A stretch of DNA of 64,000 nucleotides from Winogradskyella algicola (GTDB lineage: Bacteria; Bacteroidota; Bacteroidia; Flavobacteriales; Flavobacteriaceae): NCBI RefSeq assembly GCF_005869935.1, contig NZ_SZQF01000009.1:1-64000 (forward strand). Direction: 5' to 3'. Position 1 is the stretch's first letter. Every line of letters begins with the position of its first letter. Below the pieces are notes generated by a model. It searched no databases. It saw only the letters and a program-made list of their open reading frames with translations, and was not told the DNA's origin. The position numbers and the translations under genes were made by a program. Shown piece by piece: positions 29,565 through 38,222 of this stretch.

Positions 29565-31103
29565 ATGCGTAATTCTGAAAAATTCATAAACGATATTAAT
29601 TCTGGCAACACTTTTAAAGGAGATTACATCACCTTAGGTGCTGCTATGTTAGATGGCGAAACTAAAACAAATGCCTTTGTTAATATTCCTTTAAAAACAA
29701 TGAACCGTCATGGTCTCATTGCTGGAGCAACAGGTACAGGAAAAACAAAGACACTTCAGGTGTTGGCGGAAAATCTTTCTGAAAAAGGTGTACCGGTTTT
29801 ATTAATGGATATAAAAGGTGATTTAAGTGGATTAGCAAAGGCAAGTCCAGGTCATCCAAAAATTGACGAGCGTCATAAAAAAATAGGACTTCCGTTTGAC
29901 CCTAAATCTTTTCCTGTTGAAATTTTAACCTTATCCGAACAAGATGGTGTTAGACTTAGAGCTACTATTAGTGAATTTGGACCAGTTCTTATTTCGAGAA
30001 TATTAGGTGTTACCGAAACACAAGCCGGAATTATATCTGTTATCTTTAAATATTGTGACGATCATAAATTGCCGCTTTTAGATCTAAAAGATTTTAAGAA
30101 AATTTTACAATACGCAACAGGCGAAGGCAAAAAAGAATTCGAAGAAGCCTATGGTCGTATCTCTACAGCATCAACAGGTGCAATTCTGAGAAAAATTATT
30201 GAAATAGAACAACAAGGTGGTGATTTATTCTTTGGAGAAACCTCTTTTGATACACAAGATTTATTAAGAATAGATGAGAATGGTCTTGGTTATATCAACA
30301 TTATCAGACTAACAGATATTCAGGATAAACCAAAGTTGTTTTCAACATTTATGTTGAGTCTTTTGGCTGAGATTTATTCTACCTTCCCAGAACAAGGAGA
30401 TAGCGGAAGACCAGAATTGATTATGTTTATTGATGAAGCACATTTGATTTTTAATGAGGCTTCAGATGCTCTTTTAAACCAGATTGAAAGTGTAGTAAAA
30501 CTCATACGTAGTAAAGGAGTTGGCTTGTATTTTGTAACTCAAAATCCTACAGATGTTCCGGAAGCTGTGCTTGGACAATTAGGCTTAAAAGTGCAACATG
30601 CCTTACGTGCTTTTACTGCTAAAGATCGAAAAGCAATAAAGTTAACTGCACAGAACTACCCAGACACAGAATATTACGATACTGCAGAAGTTTTAACTTC
30701 CTTAGGAATTGGTGAAGCTTTAGTTTCGGCATTAAACGAAAAAGGAAAACCAACACCACTTGCCGCTACAATGATGCGCGCACCAATGAGCCGTATGGAT
30801 ATCTTAACAGAAAGTGAACTTGTTAGTTTATTAGCACAATCTAAATTAGCTCAAAAATATAATAAAGAGGTCGATAGAGAGAGTGCCTATGAAATGCTAA
30901 ACGAAAAAATAAAACAAGCAGAAGCTGAAGAAGCCAAACATAAAGCTGAAGCCGAAAAAGCGGCTTTAAAAAAGGCAGAAAGTAAACGCAAAGCCAGTAC
31001 AAGCAGAAGACGAAGCACAAGACAAAACCCAATAGTAAAAGTACTCTCTAGTCCAACAGTAATTAGAAGTGTACTAGGAATTTTAACCAAAATGCTAAAA
31101 TAA
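29565..31103 (+). CDS. HerA/YjgR-like ATPase (DUF853)
   Basis: The 512-residue protein is an FtsK/HerA-type P-loop ATPase of the DUF853 (YjgR-like) family. The Walker A is GATGTGKTKT (about residues 53-62) and the Walker B is ELIMFIDEAHLIF (about 284-296). A sensor region VTQNPTDVPEAVLGQLG follows. The C-terminal 80 residues are Lys/Ala/Glu-rich coiled coil and then basic (KRKASTSRRRSTRQNP), which suggests nucleic-acid or membrane contact. Its substrate is unknown; DNA or protein translocation is the family expectation. It is transcribed alone. Confidence 0.88.
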   Translation: MRNSEKFINDINSGNTFKGDYITLGAAMLDGETKTNAFVNIPLKTMNRHGLIAGATGTGKTKTLQVLAENLSEKGVPVLLMDIKGDLSGLAKASPGHPKIDERHKKIGLPFDPKSFPVEILTLSEQDGVRLRATISEFGPVLISRILGVTETQAGIISVIFKYCDDHKLPLLDLKDFKKILQYATGEGKKEFEEAYGRISTASTGAILRKIIEIEQQGGDLFFGETSFDTQDLLRIDENGLGYINIIRLTDIQDKPKLFSTFMLSLLAEIYSTFPEQGDSGRPELIMFIDEAHLIFNEASDALLNQIESVVKLIRSKGVGLYFVTQNPTDVPEAVLGQLGLKVQHALRAFTAKDRKAIKLTAQNYPDTEYYDTAEVLTSLGIGEALVSALNEKGKPTPLAATMMRAPMSRMDILTESELVSLLAQSKLAQKYNKEVDRESAYEMLNEKIKQAEAEEAKHKAEAEKAALKKAESKRKASTSRRRSTRQNPIVKVLSSPTVIRSVLGILTKMLK

Positions 31104-31123
31104 TAAACCCTCAATCTTTGATA

Positions 31124-31156
31124 TGAAAGCCCATAATGGGCATTTGGCAAACAATG
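31124..31156. repeat. Dispersed 33-bp repeat, copy 1
   Basis: TGAAAGCCCATAATGGGCA followed by TTTGGCAAACAATG matches 54528-54560 with two mismatches. It contains a GCCCAT/ATGGGC dyad. Confidence 0.7.
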
Positions 31157-31217
31157 ACCATTATCTAACCAAATAATTAGATAACAAAATCATAAGTTTT
31201 TGAAAAATTTAAATTAG

Positions 31218-31775
31218 ATGAAGAAAACAATTTTTATAATTTTAATTGTAACTATACTTTTTACAAGTTGCTCTAATGACAGACCAGTAGATCCTTTTTT
31301 AGTTAAAAAGTATAATATAGGGTTGCTAACAGACTCTACAACCGTAAAAGATTTAGATGCTGTTTTCAGCAATGACTCTGTTGTAAAATATGTTTCTGGT
31401 GATGAATTTGCAGGTACTGTTAATGTTATTGAAATATTTGATAAAAACGGTAAAAAGCTTTTAGACTTATCGCCGAAAGAAGCCCTAGACTCTACTTCTG
31501 TAATTTCTAGCGTACGCATTAACGATGAGCGCTACAGAACAGAAAAAAACATCTCAACATTAAGTACGTTTAAGGATATAAAAGACAATTATAAAATTTC
31601 TAAAGTTGATAACCTTATCAATACTGTCGTTGTTTCTGTTAATGAGATAAATGCTTCATTTACTATTGACAAAAAGGAATTACCAAGTAGTCTCAGATTT
31701 GACATGGACGCAACTATTGATCCTATTCAAATACCAGAGAAGGCAAAGATTAAGTATTTTATGATTCATTGGTGA
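31218..31775 (+). CDS. Lipoprotein of unknown function
   Basis: The 185-residue product has a clear lipobox (IVTILFTSCSND, Cys near residue 18). The mature part is soluble, mixed in charge and of no recognised family. It lies 114 bp after the HerA-like gene, with the dispersed repeat 31124-31156 between them. It is not coupled to the downstream cupin gene, from which a 57-bp repeat-like spacer separates it. Confidence 0.75.
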   Translation: MKKTIFIILIVTILFTSCSNDRPVDPFLVKKYNIGLLTDSTTVKDLDAVFSNDSVVKYVSGDEFAGTVNVIEIFDKNGKKLLDLSPKEALDSTSVISSVRINDERYRTEKNISTLSTFKDIKDNYKISKVDNLINTVVVSVNEINASFTIDKKELPSSLRFDMDATIDPIQIPEKAKIKYFMIHW

Positions 31776-31785
31776 TTAAGGTTTA

Positions 31786-31825
31786 AGTAAACAGTATTCA
31801 GTCACAGTAAACAGTAAACAGTAGC
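31786..31825. repeat. Short GTAAACAGTA-type repeat cluster
   Basis: The spacer holds three near-copies of CAGTAAACAGT. The folD-ffh spacer (36680-36700) contains the reverse-complement type GTTTACTGTATACT. Confidence 0.4.
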
Positions 31826-31832
31826 ACAAACA

Positions 31833-32207
31833 TTGAAGAAAGAGAAAAAATATACCATCCAAAATTCACCATTTGTTGTACCAACTGATGACGGTAAAAT
31901 TATTAAGGAACATTTTGGAAATGCAACTGATGGCAATTCAGAAATAAGTATTGCTCACATGGTTGCACCTCCTGGCTGGAGTGAACCTTTTCAAACACCA
32001 GAATTTGACGAATACACCTTTATCATAAAAGGAAAAAAACAGTTTATAATAGAAGGTGAAACTATAGTTTTAGAAGCAGGGCAATCTATTAAAGTTGAGA
32101 AGAATACAAGACTTCAATATTCTAATCCTTTTGATCAACCTTGTGAATATATTGCTATTTGCTTACCTGCATTTTCAATAGAAGCCGTAAACAGAGAAAA
32201 CGAGTAA
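31833..32207 (+). CDS. Small cupin-domain protein (TTG start)
   Basis: The 124-residue product is a single cupin barrel: DEYTFIIKGKKQFIIEGETIVLEAGQSIKVEKNTRLQYSNP. It has the two-motif layout of conserved barrel proteins, with Glu/His-type metal ligands not fully conserved. No ATG is available near the N-terminus, so TTG at 31833 (TTG AAG AAA GAG) is the likely start. It lies one base before the alpha/beta hydrolase start, suggesting cotranslation. The function is not assigned. Confidence 0.8.
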   Translation: MKKEKKYTIQNSPFVVPTDDGKIIKEHFGNATDGNSEISIAHMVAPPGWSEPFQTPEFDEYTFIIKGKKQFIIEGETIVLEAGQSIKVEKNTRLQYSNPFDQPCEYIAICLPAFSIEAVNRENE

Positions 32208-32208
32208 A

Positions 32209-33036
32209 ATGAGCAGTTTTGTTATAAAATCTATCGGTAACGCTTTAAATGCTACAAGCTTAATCTCTTCTAAATACGCTTCAAAAAAGGCATTACATCT
32301 ATTCGCTTCACCTCGTAAAGGTCGCTATACAGACAACCAAAAAACATTAGTTGCTTCTGCTAAATTTGAAACCTTGTCCCGCAACGGACATAACATTGCA
32401 ACGTACCATTGGCAAGGTAATGGACCAACAATTTTACTAGCTCACGGATGGGAAAGTAATGCGTCACGTTGGAGTTATATTCTCAATGACTTAAAAGCTC
32501 AAGAGTACAACATTATTGCTTTAGATGCACCTGCGCATGGAAAATCCAGTGGTCGTCAATTTAATGCTGTTTTATATGCCGATTGTATTTCTGTAGTGGC
32601 AAAAAAGTTTGAACCTGAAGTTATTCTTGGTCACTCCGTAGGTGGCATGGCAACAATTTTTAGTTTACACAACTATCATTTACCTTTTGTAAACAAGATT
32701 GTTTCGCTTGGTGCACCAGCCCATTTCAGTGGAGTATTCTCTAGATACAAATCTATGATGGGCTATAACAGACGAATTTCTAAAGGCCTCGACAATATCG
32801 TTTATGAACGTTTTGGAAAACCTGTTGATTATTTTTCTGCAGCCAACTTCACAAAGACTATTGAAGCTGAAGGATTAATCATTCATGATAAAAAGGATAA
32901 AATTATTCCTTTTGAAGATGCACTCTTATTTGCCAATCGCTATAAAAACTCTGAGCTTATAGAAACCGAAGGTTTTGGCCATGGCCTTAAAGACGCATCG
33001 CTCACACCAAAAATTATAGGATTTATAAATCGTTAG
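32209..33036 (+). CDS. Alpha/beta hydrolase
   Basis: The 275-residue protein has the alpha/beta-hydrolase signature: LLAHGWESNASRW (oxyanion region), the nucleophile elbow GHSVGGMAT with Ser near residue 144, an Asp in HDKKDKIIP, and the catalytic His in GFGHGL. It lacks a signal peptide and should be cytosolic. The gene follows the cupin by one base and precedes an acetolactate-decarboxylase-like gene by nine bases, so the three form one operon. Substrate unknown. Confidence 0.88.
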   Translation: MSSFVIKSIGNALNATSLISSKYASKKALHLFASPRKGRYTDNQKTLVASAKFETLSRNGHNIATYHWQGNGPTILLAHGWESNASRWSYILNDLKAQEYNIIALDAPAHGKSSGRQFNAVLYADCISVVAKKFEPEVILGHSVGGMATIFSLHNYHLPFVNKIVSLGAPAHFSGVFSRYKSMMGYNRRISKGLDNIVYERFGKPVDYFSAANFTKTIEAEGLIIHDKKDKIIPFEDALLFANRYKNSELIETEGFGHGLKDASLTPKIIGFINR

Positions 33037-33045
33037 TTCTTTATT

Positions 33046-33768
33046 ATGCTGAATAATAAAACACTTTTCATTCTTTTAATATCGCTTTGTTTTAACTGCA
33101 AACCAAACACCAAAGCGCAACAAAACAATACTTATGCAGATGTTGTTAGTGTTGCAGCCATGAAAGATGTCATGTGGAAAGGTGAACTATTTAGTAAAAT
33201 ACAATTAGACACCATTAATCCAAAAAATGGACTTTACGGTCTTGGTCCTGAAGCCTTTTTGCGTGGTGAAATCCTCATCAATAATGGTAAAACTTATGTG
33301 TCGAAGGTACTTACAGACACTACAATGACTGTTAAAAAAATGCCTGATGCTGAAGCTCCATTTTTTGTTTATGCTAACGTTAATGAATGGAATAAAATTA
33401 GATTACCTAGCACTGTAAAATCTATTAAAGATTTAGAAACATTCATCGATAGTAAAACAAAAGACAAAAAGAGGCCTTTCACTTTTAAACTAGAAGGTGG
33501 TATTTCAAAAGCTACAATTCATATTCAAAATTTACCTGAAGGTACTAAAGTCTCTTCTCCAAAAGAAGCACATCAAGGCCAGACCAACTATGAATTAGAT
33601 AATGAGAGTGTTGAAATCATTGGTTTCTTCTCTACCGAACACCAAGGTATTTTTACACATCATGATTCTTTTTTACACATGCATCTTATCACCACAGATG
33701 AAACTAAAATGGGACACTTAGATAGCGTTATTTTTGACGAAATGCTATTGTTATTACCTAAGTCCTAA
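33046..33768 (+). CDS. Acetolactate decarboxylase-like lipoprotein
   Basis: The 240-residue product has an N-terminal signal with a lipobox-like end (ISLCFNCKP) and then the alpha-acetolactate decarboxylase fold: GPEAFLRGEILINNG, EHQGIFTHHDSFLHMHLITTDETKMGHLDSV. The HMH pair and the later GHLD His match the zinc ligands known in AlsD/BudA. This enzyme normally makes acetoin from acetolactate in the cytosol, so export or lipidation is unusual and the substrate may differ. It closes the cupin/hydrolase operon; no acetolactate synthase is nearby. Confidence 0.83.
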   Translation: MLNNKTLFILLISLCFNCKPNTKAQQNNTYADVVSVAAMKDVMWKGELFSKIQLDTINPKNGLYGLGPEAFLRGEILINNGKTYVSKVLTDTTMTVKKMPDAEAPFFVYANVNEWNKIRLPSTVKSIKDLETFIDSKTKDKKRPFTFKLEGGISKATIHIQNLPEGTKVSSPKEAHQGQTNYELDNESVEIIGFFSTEHQGIFTHHDSFLHMHLITTDETKMGHLDSVIFDEMLLLLPKS

Positions 33769-33780
33769 AAGACTTTATTG

Positions 33781-33788
33781 TATTTTTG
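33781..33788 (+). promoter_or_regulatory. -7 box (TATTTTTG) before rluF
   Basis: TATTTTTG lies four bases before the rluF ATG at 33793 and matches TAnnTTTG, suggesting a leaderless start. It could be chance in A/T-rich DNA. Confidence 0.35.
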
Positions 33789-33792
33789 CGAC

Positions 33793-34554
33793 ATGTCTGA
33801 TGATTTAAAACGCCTTAACAAATACCTCAGCGAAGCAGGTTATTGCTCTCGTCGTGAAGCGGATCGATTAATCGATGCTGGCAGAGTAACGATTAATGAT
33901 GTTGTACCAGAAATGGGAACTAAAGTTGCACCTGACGATGTGGTAAAAGTAGATGGAGACGTTATTGGCGAACGCAAACAAGACTTCGTCTACTTAGCAT
34001 TTAACAAGCCTGTTGGTATTGTTTGTACTACAGATACACGTGTTGAAAAAGATAATATTATAGATTACATCAATTACCCTAAACGCATTTTTCCAATAGG
34101 TCGATTAGATAAGCCGAGCGAAGGGTTAATTCTACTCACAGACGATGGTGATATCGTTAATAAAATTCTACGTGCTAGCAACAATCACGAAAAAGAGTAT
34201 GTTGTCACAGTAGATAAGCCTATTTCGCAAACATTTATTCAACGTATGGCAGGCGGCATCTATATTGAAGAACTTAAACAGCGTACCAAAAAATGCGTCG
34301 TTAAAAAAATAGATAAATACACGTTTAGTATCATACTAACCCAAGGTTTAAACCGACAAATACGTAGAATGTGCGAGTACTTAAACTACGAAGTACAAAC
34401 CTTAAAACGGGTAAGAATAATGAATATAAAGCTCGATATACCCATAGGAAAATATCGAGAACTTACTAAGGAAGAGTTTAAAACTTTGAGTGAATTAATA
34501 AGCGACTCTAAGAAAACGTTTCAACCAAACCAACGTCGAACCAGAAAAAATTGA
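33793..34554 (+). CDS. rluF: 23S rRNA pseudouridine synthase RluF-like
   Basis: The 253-residue enzyme isomerises uridine in rRNA. An N-terminal S4 RNA-binding domain (RLNKYLSEAGYCSRREADRLI) leads into the RsuA/RluF catalytic domain: GRLDKPSEGLILLTDDGD (catalytic Asp in GRLD), and EKEYVVTVDKPI, then GLNRQIRRMCEYLNYEVQTLKRVR. The start is ATG 33793; in-frame sequence upstream begins with a TTG and is less likely. The Arg/Lys/Asn-rich C-terminus (QPNQRRTRKN) is typical. RluF-like rather than RluB is inferred from the overall length and C-terminal layout. Confidence 0.9.
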   Translation: MSDDLKRLNKYLSEAGYCSRREADRLIDAGRVTINDVVPEMGTKVAPDDVVKVDGDVIGERKQDFVYLAFNKPVGIVCTTDTRVEKDNIIDYINYPKRIFPIGRLDKPSEGLILLTDDGDIVNKILRASNNHEKEYVVTVDKPISQTFIQRMAGGIYIEELKQRTKKCVVKKIDKYTFSIILTQGLNRQIRRMCEYLNYEVQTLKRVRIMNIKLDIPIGKYRELTKEEFKTLSELISDSKKTFQPNQRRTRKN

Positions 34555-34568
34555 TATTTAATTAAACT

Positions 34569-34988
34569 ATGGCTTTATCTCCGTTTCACCTAGCAATTCC
34601 TGTTCATAACCTTTCGGAATGCAGAAATTTTTATACTAATACTTTAAATTTTGAAGAAGGCAGAAGTAGCGACCATTGGGTAGATTACAACTTTTTTGGA
34701 CATCAATTAGTGATCCATCTGAAACCAAAAACCAAGGAGGACGCACATACTAATTCTGTAGATGGTAAAGATGTACCTGTGCCACATTTTGGTGTGGTCT
34801 TACAGTGGCAAGCCTTTCAGGATTTTGCAGAATTGCTAAAAAGCAAAAACATTAAATTTATTATTGAACCTTATATCCGTTTTAAAGAACAAGTAGGCGA
34901 ACAAGCTACAATGTTTTTTAAAGATCCTTCAGGAAATGCCTTAGAGTTTAAAGCATTTAGAGATATGAGTCAATTATTTGCTAAGTAG
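34569..34988 (+). CDS. VOC-family (glyoxalase-like) protein
   Basis: The 139-residue product is a single VOC domain: [22 protein letters not shown] at the start and [18 protein letters not shown] at the end, with candidate metal ligands His8, His in QLVIHLK, and Glu in ALEFK. It could be a lactoylglutathione lyase-like or dioxygenase-type enzyme; the substrate is not evident. It follows rluF by 14 bp. The 3' end overlaps the convergent YwaF-like gene by eight bases. Confidence 0.86.
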   Translation: MALSPFHLAIPVHNLSECRNFYTNTLNFEEGRSSDHWVDYNFFGHQLVIHLKPKTKEDAHTNSVDGKDVPVPHFGVVLQWQAFQDFAELLKSKNIKFIIEPYIRFKEQVGEQATMFFKDPSGNALEFKAFRDMSQLFAK

Positions 34989-35700
34989 CTATTTTTCTTT
35001 CTGCTAAATAGAATGGTAAATAAATCAATAAAAACAAAGGAACAACTATCAGTTGCGCTACTATAATGTAATAAGGCCAATCACCAAAATAATCTAATAA
35101 TGACGCTGACTTTGGCTTTTCATTGAGATAAAAATAATTAGCATCAAGCGCATAATTAATCATTACCATCAGAACAACATACAATTGCAGGGCAAAAAAA
35201 GACTTAAAAACACTTTTTAATCTTGGTTTCATCTCTAAGACAAAAATGAAATAGAAGATTATTGACAATAAACCTAAGTGAACTATCCAATACCTAAAAT
35301 AATCGAAACTTGGTATTCCTACTGCAATATCTGGTGTAATAACACCTTGAAGCGTTCCTCCAATAATCCAGAAGACTAATACTTCGAACATCCAGTATTT
35401 TCTATAATGAGTAAATATGGGAATTATTAGAGCCATTAAACTACAGAGGTATAAAGGTAGATCCGTTTTAAAGTTATAATTATCAAAACCTATCCTATAC
35501 AAGTGGAAACTAATAATTGTAATAGATACAAAACAAGCTAATACATGTATTGTATTTTCTTTCTGTTTTTGGGTTAAATGCTTTTTGGAGTATTTGATGA
35601 GCCAAGTTGTAAAACCTAAAGCAAAAACTATTGGAAAGACATGCTGCAAACTTCCTATCGTAACTTTACTAAAACCGACAAGAACCTGCACTAAAAACAT
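34981..35700 (-). CDS. YwaF/TIGR02206-like membrane protein
   Basis: The 239-residue protein has about seven hydrophobic helices. The family-like elements are [39 protein letters not shown] and [12 protein letters not shown], in the order of the YwaF (TIGR02206) family. Function is unknown. It sits nine bases upstream of the folD stop region on the same strand, so it is followed by intergenic DNA before folD and probably transcribed toward 34981. Confidence 0.84.
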   Translation of the reverse strand: MFLVQVLVGFSKVTIGSLQHVFPIVFALGFTTWLIKYSKKHLTQKQKENTIHVLACFVSITIISFHLYRIGFDNYNFKTDLPLYLCSLMALIIPIFTHYRKYWMFEVLVFWIIGGTLQGVITPDIAVGIPSFDYFRYWIVHLGLLSIIFYFIFVLEMKPRLKSVFKSFFALQLYVVLMVMINYALDANYFYLNEKPKSASLLDYFGDWPYYIIVAQLIVVPLFLLIYLPFYLAERKIAT

Positions 35701-35709
35701 AGCATAGAA

Positions 35710-36594
35710 TTACTTATGATTAGCTCTATGCTGCTCTCTGGCTAAAAGGGTGTTTTTAAGTAACATAGCAATAGTCATTGGTCCTACTCCACCTGGAACA
35801 GGTGTTATGAAACTTGCCTTTTTACTAACATTTTCAAAATCTACATCTCCCGTTATGTAGTAGCCTTTTTCTGAGTCGTCCGGAACACGCGTAATACCAA
35901 CATCAATAATAACAGCATCATCTTTTACCATTTCGGCTTTTAAGAAATTAGGAATACCTAAAGCTGAAATAACTATATCTGCTTGTGATGTTATTTGGGT
36001 AATATTTTTAGTATGGCTATGAGTTAATGTTACCGTAGAATTTCCAGGAAAACCTTTACGTCCCATTAATATACTCATTGGACGACCAACAATATGAGAG
36101 CGACCAATAACAACGGTATGTTTTCCTTTAGTCTCTACTCCATAACGGTCTATCAATTCTAATATACCAAAAGGTGTAGCAGGAATAAATGTAGACATAT
36201 CTAATGCCATTTTACCAAAGTTTGTTGGGTGGAAACCATCGACATCCTTATCTGGATTTACAGCCATTAATACTTTTTGGGTATTTATTTGTGGTGGTAA
36301 TGGTAATTGAATGATAAAACCATCGATATCATCATTGTTATTTAATTCCTCGATTTTATCCAATAATTCTATCTCACTGGTCGTACTAGACAAACGCACC
36401 ATAGTAGACTCAAAACCAACACGCTCGCATGCTCTTACTTTACTACCAACATAGGTTAAACTTGCACCATCATTACCAACAATCACTGCGGCAAGGTGAG
36501 GCACCTTTTCACCATTAGCCTTCATTTTATCAACTTCAGCTTTTATTTCGTTTTTAATGTCGTTACTGGTTTTTCTTCCGTCTAGTATGGTCAT
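35710..36594 (-). CDS. folD: Bifunctional methylenetetrahydrofolate dehydrogenase / cyclohydrolase
   Basis: The 294-residue enzyme interconverts methylene-, methenyl- and formyl-tetrahydrofolate. Seen are AAVIVGNDGASLTYVGSKVRACERVG with the active-site Lys/Tyr region, IIQLPLPPQIN, and the NADP-binding GRSHIVGRPMSILM followed by HTKNITQITSQADIVISALG. The end, PGGVGPMTIAML, is the FolD C-terminal hallmark. The YwaF-like gene starts nine bases past its stop. With folE at 3461 it is the second folate-pathway gene here. Confidence 0.96.
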   Translation of the reverse strand: MTILDGRKTSNDIKNEIKAEVDKMKANGEKVPHLAAVIVGNDGASLTYVGSKVRACERVGFESTMVRLSSTTSEIELLDKIEELNNNDDIDGFIIQLPLPPQINTQKVLMAVNPDKDVDGFHPTNFGKMALDMSTFIPATPFGILELIDRYGVETKGKHTVVIGRSHIVGRPMSILMGRKGFPGNSTVTLTHSHTKNITQITSQADIVISALGIPNFLKAEMVKDDAVIIDVGITRVPDDSEKGYYITGDVDFENVSKKASFITPVPGGVGPMTIAMLLKNTLLAREQHRANHK

Positions 36595-36706
36595 TTTTTA
36601 TTGTTTTCTTGCTAAGACGCCAAGGCGCAAGAGCTAATTGAAAATATATTCATAACTTCTCGACTACGCTCGAAGTGACTGTTTACTGTATACTACTTAC
36701 TGCCAA
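36595..36706. repeat. Repeat-rich folD-ffh spacer
   Basis: The spacer contains GCTAAGACGCCAAGGCGCAAG, then TCTCGACTACGCTCGAAG (36658-36675, nearly a dyad) and GTTTACTGTATACT. These resemble short dispersed repeats of Flavobacteria. Confidence 0.45.
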
Positions 36707-38038
36707 CTATCTCGGCATATTTTTCATCATCTGCATCATGCGTTTTCCGCCACCACCTTGCATCATCTTCATCATTTTACTCATTTGCGTAAATTGCTTA
36801 AGCAACTGATTAACCTCTTGTACTGATGTACCAGAACCTTTGCCAATTCTCTTTTTTCTACTTGAATTTATAATTGAAGGATTAGCACGTTCTGCTGGTG
36901 TCATAGAATGAATAATGGCTTCAATACCTTTAAAAGCATCATCGTCAATATCTATATCTTTCATCATTTTTCCAGCTCCAGGTATCATACCGATTAAATC
37001 TTTCATGTTACCCATTTTTTTGATTTGCTGAATCTGTTTTAAGAAATCATCAAACCCAAACTGGTTTTTGGCTATTTTCTTTTGAAGTTTACGTGCCTCT
37101 TCTTCATCAAATTGTTCCTGGGCACGCTCTACAAGAGACACAACATCACCCATCCCAAGAATTCTGTCTGCCATACGTGAAGGATAGAAGACATCAATTG
37201 CTTCCATCTTCTCACCAGTACCAATAAATTTAATTGGTTTGTTTACAACAGACTTAATTGAAATTGCCGCACCACCACGTGTATCACCATCTAACTTGGT
37301 AAGAATAACACCATCAAAATTTAAAATATCGTTGAAGGCTTTTGCTGTATTTACAGCATCCTGACCTGTCATAGAATCTACCACAAACAGCGTTTCTTGT
37401 GGCTGAATAGCTTTGTGGATGTTAGAAATCTCGGTCATCATTGCTTCATCAACCGCTAAACGACCTGCGGTATCTATAATTACCACATTATGGCCATTAG
37501 CCTTTGCATGAGCAATACCTGCTTGTGCAATAGCAACCGGATCAATATTTCCTTTGTCGCTATAAACCTCAACATTGATTTGATCTCCAACCACATGAAG
37601 CTGATCTATCGCTGCAGGACGGTAAACATCACAGGCAACTAATAAAGGCTTCTTTGTTTTTTTATTTTTAAGATAGTTAGCAAGCTTACCAGAAAAAGTC
37701 GTTTTACCAGAACCTTGCAAACCAGACATTAAAATCACACTTGGGTTTCCAGAAAGGTTAATGCCTTCTGCATCGCCTCCCATAAGTTCGGTTAACTCGT
37801 CTTTGACGATTTTAACCATTAACTGACCTGGTTGAAGTGTCGTTAATACATTTTGGCCAAGTGCTTTTTCTTTAACCTTATTGGTAAATTCTTTAGCGAT
37901 TTTAAAGTTAACATCGGCATCTAAAAGCGCACGTCTTACTTCTTTTAAAGTTTCGGCAACATTAACTTCGGTAATGCTTCCGTGTCCTTTTAATACGTGT
38001 AACGCTTTATCTAACTTATCACTTAAATTATTGAACAT
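36707..38038 (-). CDS. ffh: Signal recognition particle protein Ffh
   Basis: The 443-residue GTPase targets nascent membrane proteins to the translocon. The N domain leads to the G domain with GLQGSGKTTFSGKLANYL (P-loop), DVYRPAA, DTAGRLAVDE, LTKLDGDTRGGAA and GTGEKMEA. The methionine-rich M domain ends QMSKMMKMMQGGGGKRMMQMM. Start ATG 38038 (MFNNLSDKLDKAL) is preferred; an upstream in-frame extension has no conservation. A TAAATTTG box precedes it (38063-38070). Confidence 0.97.
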   Translation of the reverse strand: MFNNLSDKLDKALHVLKGHGSITEVNVAETLKEVRRALLDADVNFKIAKEFTNKVKEKALGQNVLTTLQPGQLMVKIVKDELTELMGGDAEGINLSGNPSVILMSGLQGSGKTTFSGKLANYLKNKKTKKPLLVACDVYRPAAIDQLHVVGDQINVEVYSDKGNIDPVAIAQAGIAHAKANGHNVVIIDTAGRLAVDEAMMTEISNIHKAIQPQETLFVVDSMTGQDAVNTAKAFNDILNFDGVILTKLDGDTRGGAAISIKSVVNKPIKFIGTGEKMEAIDVFYPSRMADRILGMGDVVSLVERAQEQFDEEEARKLQKKIAKNQFGFDDFLKQIQQIKKMGNMKDLIGMIPGAGKMMKDIDIDDDAFKGIEAIIHSMTPAERANPSIINSSRKKRIGKGSGTSVQEVNQLLKQFTQMSKMMKMMQGGGGKRMMQMMKNMPR

Positions 38039-38062
38039 AATCTTTATCTCTTTTTGAAGTTG

Positions 38063-38070
38063 CAAATTTA
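38063..38070 (-). promoter_or_regulatory. -7 box (TAAATTTG) for ffh
   Basis: CAAATTTA plus-strand, TAAATTTG minus-strand, 24 bp before the ffh ATG. Confidence 0.5.
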
Positions 38071-38136
38071 AGAATTTACAAGAGATAAACGAATGGCATA
38101 TCTATAATTCTAAAATTCAATATTTAAGAATACAAC

Positions 38137-38169
38137 AAAAAAAAAGAGCTGCCTAGCGGTTGGCAACTC
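38137..38169 (-). terminator. Terminator of the acidic lipoprotein gene
   Basis: On the minus strand GAGTTGCC, 8-nt loop, GGCAGCTC is followed by nine T. One mismatch pair interrupts the stem. Confidence 0.8.
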
Positions 38170-38222
38170 CTTTCCTCAACTTAAACTTACTAAAATTACT
38201 AACTAAGCGGTTCTTTTATATA

